DNA of 6,259 bases, taken from an uncultured Clostridia bacterium (GTDB taxonomy: Bacteria; Bacillota; Clostridia; Oscillospirales; Ruminococcaceae). Numbering within the stretch: the stretch's first letter is position 1; every line of letters starts with the position of its first letter. The notes beneath the pieces were generated by a model. It saw only the letters and a program-made list of their open reading frames with translations, ran no database searches and was not told the DNA's origin. Location: positions 1 to 6,259 of the forward strand of contig CANRHA010000105.1 in NCBI GenBank assembly GCA_947630315.1, given 5' to 3'. A program made the translations under genes and the position numbers. This document shows, in pieces, positions 1-6,060 of the stretch.

Positions 1-464
1 CAGTAAATTTTTACAACCGCCAGAGAAAGATCTCTGCCGCCGCTCAGCTTAAATCTCTTGTTGAGGAATGCTGCGCCGCCGTTTTAAGCTGCGAGGGCTT
101 TTCTGATCCCGCTTCGGTAGATGTCACTTTTGTGAGCAACCGCACCATAAGGGAGTACAACAGGCAGTACAGAAACATCGACAGGGCCACCGACGTTCTC
201 TCCTTCCCGATGGGCGAAAACGGCGAATACGATACCGACCCCGAGACGGGCAGGCTTCTTTTGGGGGATATAGTGATATCTCTTGAAAGGGCTGAGGAGC
301 AGTCGCGCGAGTATGGGCACAGCTTTGAACGCGAGGTCGGATTTCTGACGGTGCACTCTATGCTTCACCTTTTGGGGTACGATCACATAGAGGAACGCGA
401 CGGCGACATTATGAGGGCGCACGAAAAGACTGCGCTTGAAAAAATAGGATTGACAAGGGATTAG
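1..464 (+). CDS. ybeY: YbeY endoribonuclease / rRNA maturation factor (5' partial)
   Basis: This is a zinc-dependent single-strand endoribonuclease that acts in the cytoplasm in 16S rRNA 3'-end processing and ribosome quality control. The reading frame is open from base 3 and begins V-N-F-Y-N-R-Q, which is how YbeY proteins look just after their start Met. Only one or two residues are therefore outside the window, and the GTG at 132 is not the true start. Visible over 153 residues are the TDVLSFP motif (residues about 63-69), LGDIVIS (87-93) and the zinc site H-x3-H-x5-H as HSMLHLLGYDH, with His118, His122 and His128 counted from the Val at base 3. The usual HGxLH Gly is Ser here, which should not affect metal binding. 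It ends with TAG four bases before era. In Bacillus dgkA and cdd sit between these two genes; here they are absent. Family assignment is secure. Confidence 0.95.
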   Translation, partial: VNFYNRQRKISAAAQLKSLVEECCAAVLSCEGFSDPASVDVTFVSNRTIREYNRQYRNIDRATDVLSFPMGENGEYDTDPETGRLLLGDIVISLERAEEQSREYGHSFEREVGFLTVHSMLHLLGYDHIEERDGDIMRAHEKTALEKIGLTRD

Positions 465-468
465 ACGT

Positions 469-1368
469 ATGACAAAAAGTGCTTTTATAACGATTCTCGG
501 CAGGCCGAACGCGGGAAAGTCGTCTTTGTTGAACGCCCTAATAGGCGAGAAGATAGCCGCGGTAAGTTCAAAGCCGCAGACCACCAGGACAAAGATCACC
601 GGGGTTCTCACAGACGGCGATACGCAGTATGTTTTTATAGATACCCCGGGCATACTTAAGGAAAAGGACAAGCTCGCCGGGCACATGATAAAGGCGATAG
701 ACAGCTCGGTAAGTTCTATTGACGCCGTGCTGCTTGTCGTTGACGCCGAAAAGAGGGCAGGGGAGCAGGAAAAAGCGCTCTTGGGCAAGATATCCCACAA
801 AACGCCGGTAATACTTGTCGTCAACAAGGTCGATCTGTTCAGCGACAAAACCGCGCTGATGCCTGTTATTGCCGAATACTCCGCGCTTTACGATTTTGCC
901 GATGTAATACCCATATCCGCAATGCAGAAGGACGGGCTTGATATAATCCTAAATAAACTGAGCGAGTACGCCGTAGAGGCCCCGCATTACTTCCCCGAGG
1001 GCAAGTTCACCGATCAGCCCGAAAGGGTGATCGCCGCGGAGATAATCCGTGAAAAGCTTCTTGAACTTTTGAGCGACGAGGTTCCGCACGGAATCGCCGT
1101 AGGGATAGACTCGATGGACGAGCACGATTTGCGCAGCGGCGAGGCGATTTTGGATATTGTCGCCACGATTTACTGCGAAAAGGATTCACACAAGGGAATT
1201 GTTATCGGCAAGGGCGGGGCGATGCTCAAAAAGGTCGGCAGGCTCGCGAGAATAGACATAGAGCGGTTCTTTATGATAAAGGCAAACCTTCAGCTCTGGG
1301 TAAAGGTAAAAGAGGGTTGGCGCAACCGCGAGGGCCTTATAAAAAACTTCGGTCTTGCCAACGACTGA
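469..1368 (+). CDS. era: GTPase Era
   Basis: Era is an essential GTPase that binds the 3' end of 16S rRNA and helps assemble the 30S subunit at the membrane-cytoplasm interface. The 299-residue length is typical. GTPase motifs are all present: G1 GRPNAGKS (11-18), G2 TT (38-39), G3 DTPG (58-61), G4 NKVD (119-122) and G5 SA (150-151). The C-terminal KH domain carries the RNA-binding loop GKGG (247-250) followed by LKKVGRLAR, as expected for Era. The ATG at 469 is chosen because an AAGGGA ribosome-binding site at 455-460 sits eight bases upstream and the GTPase domain begins immediately. It follows ybeY by four bases, so the two are very probably cotranscribed, which fits a shared role in 16S maturation. 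Nothing in the sequence appears damaged. Confidence 0.97.
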   Translation: MTKSAFITILGRPNAGKSSLLNALIGEKIAAVSSKPQTTRTKITGVLTDGDTQYVFIDTPGILKEKDKLAGHMIKAIDSSVSSIDAVLLVVDAEKRAGEQEKALLGKISHKTPVILVVNKVDLFSDKTALMPVIAEYSALYDFADVIPISAMQKDGLDIILNKLSEYAVEAPHYFPEGKFTDQPERVIAAEIIREKLLELLSDEVPHGIAVGIDSMDEHDLRSGEAILDIVATIYCEKDSHKGIVIGKGGAMLKKVGRLARIDIERFFMIKANLQLWVKVKEGWRNREGLIKNFGLAND

Positions 1369-1406
1369 TTTTTCCACTTATATTTTGACGCCGCTTGGCA
1401 GATGAT

Positions 1407-1431
1407 ATTTTTAAAGACGGTCTTTAAAAAT
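1407..1431. promoter_or_regulatory. Perfect 25-bp AT-rich palindrome between era and yqzL-like gene
   Basis: Two 12-base arms, ATTTTTAAAGAC and GTCTTTAAAAAT, are exact reverse complements around a single central G at 1419. A one-base centre favours a DNA operator for a dimeric protein. As RNA it could still fold with a three-base CGG loop. There is no GC-rich stem followed by a U tract, so it is not an intrinsic terminator. A weak promoter-like pair, TTGACG (1385-1390) and TATTTT (1406-1411) with 15-base spacing, would place the palindrome over the -10 region. This is inference; the symmetry itself is directly visible. Confidence 0.4.
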
Positions 1432-1450
1432 GCAAGTGTGGTGTCATGAT

Positions 1451-1609
1451 ATGAAGGATTTATGGGAAAAATTTGAAGCTACCGGTTCGGTCTCGGATTA
1501 CTTAAAATATAAAGAAGTATCTGTAATAGGCGGTGAGAACAATTCTTGTGACGTTAAAAGGGCTTGTCCTTCGGGAGAGAAGCTACGGCGAAAACGACAA
1601 ATTCCTTGA
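1451..1609 (+). CDS. yqzL: YqzL-like small protein
   Basis: A 52-codon reading frame lies between era and recO. Its first 22 residues have the pattern W-x2-F-x2-T-G-x4-Y-L-x-Y-K-E (Trp5, Phe8, Thr11, Gly12, Tyr17, Leu18, Tyr20, Lys21, Glu22), which I recall as the YqzL family signature. In Bacillus, yqzL occupies exactly this slot between era and recO, so motif and position agree. The function of the family is unknown to me. ATG 1451 is preceded by GTGGTG at 1438-1443, a modest ribosome-binding site seven bases away; an in-frame GTG at 1436 is a less likely start. The last 20 or so codons overlap the beginning of recO in another frame. That basic tail has no family resemblance and may be a by-product of the overlap. 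The overlap suggests translational coupling to recO. Confidence 0.7.
   Translation: MKDLWEKFEATGSVSDYLKYKEVSVIGGENNSCDVKRACPSGEKLRRKRQIP
1529..1537 (+). promoter_or_regulatory. Ribosome-binding site deciding the recO start
   Basis: GGCGGTGAG matches the extended anti-16S complement GGAGGTGAT at seven of nine positions. It lies inside the yqzL-like gene, ten bases before the GTG at 1548. The alternative GTG at 1533 is inside this element and so cannot be served by it. This is why recO is annotated from 1548. Confidence 0.5.
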
Positions 1610-2294
1610 TATTCTCACCGACAAAGCCGGGCTTATCGAGGTAAGCGCAAAGGGCGTAAAAAAGCCCAATTCCAAAAACGCCTCGGTATCGCAATGCTTT
1701 TGCTACGCCGAATACTGCTTAAACGACAGCGGCGGAAGGTATTCATTAAACAGCGCCGAGCCTATACGGATGTTTTACGACCTCAGCCGGGATATCGAGA
1801 GGTTTGCGCTTGCAAACTACTTTGCAGAAATGCTTCTTTATATAGCGACGCAGGAGGCGCCCAACAACGAGGTCATGAGGCTTGCACTCAATTCTCTGCA
1901 CTTTTTATCCCTCGGAAACCGCGAGCCGCTGGCGTTAAAATCGATATTTGAACTGCGGCTTCTCTCGGAGATCGGCCTTATACCGAACCTCATCGGCTGC
2001 TGCGAATGTTTGAAATACAGCGCCCAACAGATGCAGTTTGACCTCAAAGCCGGGAGGCTGTACTGTGAAGACTGCTTCGGCAGCAGGGATCTGCACGACG
2101 TCGAGGTCGTCGACGCCAGGCTGCTTCACTATATACGCTATATTGCCCTCACCGACATGAAAAAGCTTTTTAACCTTATAATTCAGCGCGAGTACCTTGT
2201 TCCGCTGAACAACATAACCGAGCGCTACGCCGAGCTTCAGCTTGACAGACGCTTTTCAACGCTTGACTTTTTTAAGTCTGTAATGATTGGATAA
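1548..2294 (+). CDS. recO: DNA repair protein RecO
   Basis: RecO is the recombination mediator that, with RecR, loads RecA onto SSB-coated single-stranded DNA and anneals complementary strands. The N-terminal OB-fold opens with LKGLVLRERSYGENDK and continues into the LIEVSAKGVKKPNSKN segment typical of RecO. The C-terminal part holds a Cys4 zinc site: Cys151-x2-Cys154 and Cys173-x2-Cys176, counted from the GTG at 1548. An extra Cys152 sits beside the first pair. The length of 248 residues is normal. A start at GTG 1533 would add five residues (MRTIL) but lacks a properly spaced ribosome-binding site. The gene begins within the yqzL-like frame and stops three bases before mutS2, so it is probably translated by coupling within the same operon. 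Family assignment is firm; the exact start is moderately certain. Confidence 0.93.
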   Translation: MTLKGLVLRERSYGENDKFLDILTDKAGLIEVSAKGVKKPNSKNASVSQCFCYAEYCLNDSGGRYSLNSAEPIRMFYDLSRDIERFALANYFAEMLLYIATQEAPNNEVMRLALNSLHFLSLGNREPLALKSIFELRLLSEIGLIPNLIGCCECLKYSAQQMQFDLKAGRLYCEDCFGSRDLHDVEVVDARLLHYIRYIALTDMKKLFNLIIQREYLVPLNNITERYAELQLDRRFSTLDFFKSVMIG

Positions 2295-2297
2295 ACT

Positions 2298-4676
2298 ATG
2301 AACGAACATTATTTAACACTTGAACTACATAAAATACTTGAAATGCTGGCAGGGGAGTGCTCTAACGAGGCTTCGCGGAATATAGCCGCCTCTTTGGAGC
2401 CCTGCTGCGACATTGACACGGTAAAAACCGAAAACGCCCGCACATTTGCGGCGTATTCCGCGTCTGCAAAGATAGGCGTGCCGTCATTCTTCGGGTTTAC
2501 CGACGTAGCCGAAATTGCAAATCGCGCAAAGAGCGGCGCTCAGCTCAGCCTTAAGGAGCTTCTTGACGTTTCAAGAATGCTCACGCAGACCGAGGCGCTT
2601 CTGTCATGGAGGCGGCAGCTTGAAGGCGATTATGAACTTGATTTTTTGTTTGAATGCCTCTTTGACAACAAGCACCTCAACGACAAGATAACAAACGCGG
2701 TCGTCAGCGAGGAAGAGATAAGCGACAACGCCAGCCCCGAGCTTGCGTCTATCCGCAGAAAAATAGTAAACGCAAGTGCAAAAATCAGAGACAGCCTCGA
2801 TAAAATAATAAAGTCGGCAGATTCTAAGGATTACTTGCAGGACAGTTTTATAGCCATGCGCGACGGAAGATACGTTCTGCCGGTGAAATCTGAGCACAAA
2901 AACGCCGTGGCGGGGCTTGTACACGACACCTCGGCCAGCGGACAGACCTACTTTATCGAGCCGATAGCGGTAGTCGAGGCCAACAACGAGATAACCATCT
3001 TAAAGGGTCGCGAACAGGAGGAAATAGAGCGGATAATAAAGGAACTATCCGCCGACTGCGCCGGGTTTGCCGAGCAGCTCGCCTCGGATTATACCGCCTG
3101 CGTTGCGCTTAACGTTTACTTTGCAAAGGCAAATTTGGGCGCGAGAATGGCGGCCACGGTTCCCGAAATAAGCGACGACGGTGAGATGATCCTCAAAAAG
3201 GCCCACCACCCGCTTATAGACAAAAACAAGGTCGTTCCCGTTGATTTTGAACTCGGCCTTGAATACAACAGCATGATAATAACCGGCCCGAACACCGGCG
3301 GCAAAACGGTAATTTTAAAAACCGTCGGACTTCTGACGCTTATGACCATGTGCGGGCTGATGATACCGGTATCAGACGGCAGCAAGGTCACGGTTTTTGA
3401 GAAAATCCTTGTTGATATAGGCGATCAGCAGTCCATAGAGCAGAGCCTTTCTACGTTTTCTTCTCATATGAACAAGGTCGTTGAAATACTCAATACCGTT
3501 GACAGCCGATCTCTTGTTCTTATAGATGAGCTTGGCTCGGGAACGGACCCCGTAGAGGGCGCCGCGCTTGCGGTCGCTATCATAGAGAGAATAAAGGAAC
3601 TCGGCGCGAAGCTTGTGACGACAACGCACTATCAGGAGCTTAAGATGTACGCGCTCGAGACTGACGGCGTGGAGAACGCCTCCTGCGAATTTGACGTTAA
3701 GACGCTCATGCCGACATACAGGCTTATAATCGGCTCGCCGGGCAAGTCAAACGCGTTTGCGATTTCCGCAAGGCTCGGGCTTGATGAAGATATCATAAAA
3801 TCGGCAGAAGCGATGCTGACAGGGGAGTCGCGCAGGTTTGAACAGATACTCGATAACCTTGAAGCCACCCGCCAGCAGCTTGAAAAAAACACAAAGCTCG
3901 CCGAACAGTACAGGGCCGAGACGGAACGCCTCAGAAACGAGATATCGGAGGAGCGCAAAAAGCTTGCGGAATCAAAGGACAAAGAGGTCGAGGCTGCAAA
4001 GCGCGAGGCGCGTTCGATAATCGAAAGGGTGTCAAGGCAGTCGGCGCAGCTTATGGACGAGCTTGAGGAAATTCGCAAGGCAAAGGATAAGGAGGAATTT
4101 TCCAAGCGCGTCTCCGAGCAGAAAATGCAGTACAAAAAACAAATTAACAACCTTTACGATGAAGCGGCAAAGCTGAGTGAACAAGGCGAAACATATGTTC
4201 TACCAAGACCGTTGAAGAAAGGCGACGACGTGACGATAGTTGACGGCAACAAGCGCGGAATAGTAATTTCTCCGCCGGATCAGAGCGGCAGCGTCATGGT
4301 CCAGGTAGGGATAATGAAGACGAAGGTCCATGTGTCGAAGCTCAGGCTGATCGAAAAAGAGGTTACATTTAATAATAAGAAGATCCCGAGCGGAGAGATC
4401 AGCAAGAGCACAGAGAGCAGAACCACGCGCAGGCCGGAGCTGGAACTTGATATCAGAGGGTACACGGTCGACGAGGGTCTGTATGAGCTTGACGCGTTCA
4501 TTGACCGGGCGCTGATGAGCGGAAACAAAGTTGTTACGATAATCCACGGCAAAGGAACCGGCGCGCTTAAGGCGGCTGTGCGGAACAGGCTCAGAAAGCA
4601 CCCGTCGGTTCTGTCGTCTCGCAAAGGCGTTTACGGCGAGGGCGAAGACGGCGTGACCGTGGTAGAACTGAAATAA
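2298..4676 (+). CDS. mutS2: Endonuclease MutS2 (ATPase with Smr domain)
   Basis: MutS2 lacks the mismatch-recognition domain of MutS. In different bacteria it has been linked to suppression of recombination and to splitting of collided ribosomes. The 792 residues match the family length (about 780-790). In order: an N-terminal core and lever region (1-300); an ABC-type ATPase with Walker A GPNTGGKT (330-337), the STFSSHM signature region (385-391), Walker B LVLIDE (406-411) with D-loop GSGTDP (413-418) and the switch His444 in TTTHY; a highly charged coiled coil (about 510-615); a KOW-like segment (about 637-685); and the Smr domain (about 715-792) with LDIRG (717-721) and HGKGTG (750-755). 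LDIR and HGKG motifs are intact, so nuclease or ribosome-binding function is plausible. It begins three bases after recO with only a weak GGAT ribosome-binding site, which points to translational coupling. recO-mutS2 adjacency is not the Bacillus arrangement. Confidence 0.97.
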   Translation: MNEHYLTLELHKILEMLAGECSNEASRNIAASLEPCCDIDTVKTENARTFAAYSASAKIGVPSFFGFTDVAEIANRAKSGAQLSLKELLDVSRMLTQTEALLSWRRQLEGDYELDFLFECLFDNKHLNDKITNAVVSEEEISDNASPELASIRRKIVNASAKIRDSLDKIIKSADSKDYLQDSFIAMRDGRYVLPVKSEHKNAVAGLVHDTSASGQTYFIEPIAVVEANNEITILKGREQEEIERIIKELSADCAGFAEQLASDYTACVALNVYFAKANLGARMAATVPEISDDGEMILKKAHHPLIDKNKVVPVDFELGLEYNSMIITGPNTGGKTVILKTVGLLTLMTMCGLMIPVSDGSKVTVFEKILVDIGDQQSIEQSLSTFSSHMNKVVEILNTVDSRSLVLIDELGSGTDPVEGAALAVAIIERIKELGAKLVTTTHYQELKMYALETDGVENASCEFDVKTLMPTYRLIIGSPGKSNAFAISARLGLDEDIIKSAEAMLTGESRRFEQILDNLEATRQQLEKNTKLAEQYRAETERLRNEISEERKKLAESKDKEVEAAKREARSIIERVSRQSAQLMDELEEIRKAKDKEEFSKRVSEQKMQYKKQINNLYDEAAKLSEQGETYVLPRPLKKGDDVTIVDGNKRGIVISPPDQSGSVMVQVGIMKTKVHVSKLRLIEKEVTFNNKKIPSGEISKSTESRTTRRPELELDIRGYTVDEGLYELDAFIDRALMSGNKVVTIIHGKGTGALKAAVRNRLRKHPSVLSSRKGVYGEGEDGVTVVELK

Positions 4677-4710
4677 ACCGATGAGGGGAGTGACAAAAGT
4701 ATACAGGGAG

Positions 4711-4740
4711 ATGTGCGCAAAATAAAAATTTTGCGCACAT
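4711..4740. repeat. Perfect 13-bp inverted repeat, candidate Xer/dif-type recombination site
   Basis: The arms ATGTGCGCAAAAT (4711-4723) and ATTTTGCGCACAT (4728-4740) are exact reverse complements around AAAA. Read as a Xer site, the 28-bp core 4712-4739 divides into an 11-base left arm TGTGCGCAAAA, a six-base spacer TAAAAA and an 11-base right arm TTTTGCGCACA. The left arm matches nine of eleven bases of the E. coli dif XerC arm as I recall it (GGTGCGCATAA). The element ends 39 bases before the tyrosine recombinase start. It is unlike a terminator because the GC-rich part is at the base of the stem and no T tract follows on either strand. An operator or RNA-processing hairpin remains possible. 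The perfect symmetry is atypical for the asymmetric XerCD dif site, so a single-recombinase site would fit better. Confidence 0.45.
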
Positions 4741-4768
4741 TAGGGGAGCGGAAAAGGACTATAATCCC

Positions 4769-4774
4769 GAGGAT
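4769..4774 (+). promoter_or_regulatory. Ribosome-binding site of the Xer recombinase gene
   Basis: GAGGAT lies so that its GAGG core ends seven bases before ATG 4780. It is the best match upstream of the gene, and supports ATG 4780 over any later start. Confidence 0.6.
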
Positions 4775-4779
4775 AATAT

Positions 4780-5823
4780 ATGAAAGAAGAATTTAAGAAA
4801 GATTGCCCGCCGTATCTGCGGGATTATCTCACATATGTGCGCGTTGTCCGCAATCATACGGAACGCACTGAAAACGAATATTATATCGATCTCCGCACAT
4901 TTTTGCGTTATCTCAAAGTTTATAACGGAGATGTTCCGGAAGATACCGATTTTGAAACAATTTCTATTAAAGATGTTCCGCTGTCGTATGTGGAGAATTT
5001 TACTTTAAACGGCGCTTATGAGTATATGAATTTTCTCATGGACAAGCGTGATAATTCAAGCGATGCGCGTTCCCGCAAGACCTCATCTCTCCGCCAGTTT
5101 TACGAGTATCTCTCCAAAAAAGCCATGCTCATAAAATCAAATCCTATCGAACAGCTTGAACACCCGAAGTCTGCTCAGAAGCTACCGAAATTTTTGCAGC
5201 TTGAACAGAGTCAGCAGCTTTTGTCAGAAATTGACAGTAAAAACCAGAAGCGCGACTTCTGCATAATTACGCTTTTTTTGAACTGCGGAATGAGGCTTTC
5301 GGAGCTCGTCGGGCTGAATATCGGCGATTACAGCGAATCTGCGCGGACTCTGCGCGTGTTCGGCAAGGGCCAGAAAGAACGCATCATCTATATAAATGAC
5401 GCCTGTATTTCGGCGCTGAACGACTATCTAAAGGTCAGGCCGAAATCTCCCAACGAACCTGACGCGCTGTTTATTTCGGGAAATTCATACGGCCAGAAAA
5501 GGCTCTCAAACCGCCGCGTTCAGCGGATCGTTGAGGATCAGCTAAAGCGCGCCGGGCTTGGAAACTTGGGAATATCGACCCATAAACTGCGCCACACGGC
5601 CGCTACGCTTATGTATGAATACGGCGGCGTTGACCCGATGGTTTTAAAGGACGTTCTGGGCCATAAAAGCGTTGCAACAACGCAGATCTACACTCACCTC
5701 TCGGACGATGACCGAAAAAAAGCTGCGGAGAACTCCCCTCTTGCTAACTTTAAAGCGCCAAAGCGAAATGAGGCGCCGGATTCTGCCGAGGACGAGCCGC
5801 AGGACGACGATAACAAGGAGTAA
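4780..5823 (+). CDS. Tyrosine recombinase of the Xer family (XerC/XerD/XerS-like)
   Basis: This is a site-specific tyrosine recombinase, likely of the class that resolves chromosome dimers. The N-terminal SAM-like core-binding domain covers about 10-125. The catalytic domain has the full set Arg172 (GMRLSE), Lys196 (GKGQKER), His268 and Arg271 (HKLRH), His295 (LGHKS) and nucleophile Tyr304 (IYTHL). At 347 residues it is longer than XerC or XerD (about 300). The excess is an insert near 50-70 including DVPLSYVEN, which resembles from memory a segment of streptococcal XerS (about 356 residues), and a C-terminal acidic, probably disordered tail after about 320. The first 105 residues contain ten Arg codons, none AGG or AGA, whereas ybeY and era use AGG often. 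The gene follows mutS2 by 103 bases with a perfect palindrome in between. It ends with tandem stops TAA TAG and then a terminator. A mobile-element integrase is less likely because no other mobile genes are present. A symbol is withheld because XerC, XerD and XerS cannot be told apart by eye. Confidence 0.9.
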   Translation: MKEEFKKDCPPYLRDYLTYVRVVRNHTERTENEYYIDLRTFLRYLKVYNGDVPEDTDFETISIKDVPLSYVENFTLNGAYEYMNFLMDKRDNSSDARSRKTSSLRQFYEYLSKKAMLIKSNPIEQLEHPKSAQKLPKFLQLEQSQQLLSEIDSKNQKRDFCIITLFLNCGMRLSELVGLNIGDYSESARTLRVFGKGQKERIIYINDACISALNDYLKVRPKSPNEPDALFISGNSYGQKRLSNRRVQRIVEDQLKRAGLGNLGISTHKLRHTAATLMYEYGGVDPMVLKDVLGHKSVATTQIYTHLSDDDRKKAAENSPLANFKAPKRNEAPDSAEDEPQDDDNKE

Positions 5824-5887
5824 TAGGATTACGGTTTGTATAGCTTTTAGGAAGCTTTGCTGCAAGGAAAAACGAATGTCTATATGC

Positions 5888-5915
5888 AAAAAGCAGGTGC
5901 GCTTCACCTGCTTTT
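5888..5915. terminator. Bidirectional intrinsic terminator between convergent genes
   Basis: The stem GCAGGTG (5893-5899) pairs with CACCTGC (5905-5911) around the loop CGCTT. It is flanked by AAAAA on the left and TTTT on the right, so it gives a T4 tail when read on the plus strand and a T5 tail on the minus strand. This suits the end of the Xer gene (stop at 5823) and of the minus-strand gene ending at 6061. The shape is a standard Rho-independent terminator, with a somewhat short U tract. Confidence 0.75.
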
Positions 5916-5952
5916 GCTGGTTTAGTGGGCTTTGCGCCCTGCGTGACCGTAC

Positions 5953-6060
5953 TTTCTGCGCTGCTGTGGCCCCGGGCGAAGCCCGCCCCGCGCACTCGTG
6001 CGCGCGGCGGCGGCCCGGAGGGCCGCCGGGGCTTCGCCCGGGGCTGCGGATACGCAGAAG
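5953..6060. repeat. GC-rich nested inverted-repeat element (REP/BIME-like)
   Basis: A perfect 16-bp arm GCCCCGGGCGAAGCCC (5969-5984) pairs with GGGCTTCGCCCGGGGC (6029-6044). Outside it a second arm TTCTGCG (5954-5960) pairs with CGCAGAA (6053-6059) across a small internal loop. Inside it are two further hairpins: CGCGCAC TC GTGCGCG (5989-6004) and CGGCGGCCC GGA GGGCCGCCG (6008-6028). Each 16-base arm also contains its own mini-palindrome, GGGC GAA GCCC on the left. The whole forms a branched fold with two internal hairpins. Its GC content is far above that of the flanking genes and it abuts the stop codon of the minus-strand gene. It looks like a dispersed palindromic repeat, but copy number cannot be seen from one window. 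Confidence 0.65.

Noticed and set aside
84..848. Long minus-strand open frame across ybeY and era
   Set aside because: It lies entirely opposite two unmistakable genes, its product has no recognisable motifs, and it is a side effect of their codon use.
1446..1454. Two-codon start-stop (ATG ATA TGA) just before the yqzL-like gene
   Set aside because: Minimal start-stop elements can regulate translation, but a nine-base match is common by chance and has no separate ribosome-binding site.
3632..4150. Serine-rich minus-strand open frame of 172 codons inside mutS2
   Set aside because: It mirrors the Glu/Lys/Arg-rich coiled coil of MutS2 on the other strand; Ser-rich composition is expected from that complement.
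4681..4725. 14-codon leader frame starting ATG AGG GGA before the recombinase
   Set aside because: It has no ribosome-binding site, runs into the palindrome and shows no attenuation-like codon pattern.
4711..4740. Intrinsic terminator for mutS2
   Set aside because: The stem is GC-rich at its base and AT-rich near the loop, and neither strand has a T tract after it, which is the reverse of a Rho-independent terminator.
4760..4765. Perfect TATAAT as a -10 box for the recombinase gene
   Set aside because: No acceptable -35 sits 16-18 bases upstream, and a start about seven bases downstream would begin inside the ribosome-binding site and leave almost no leader.
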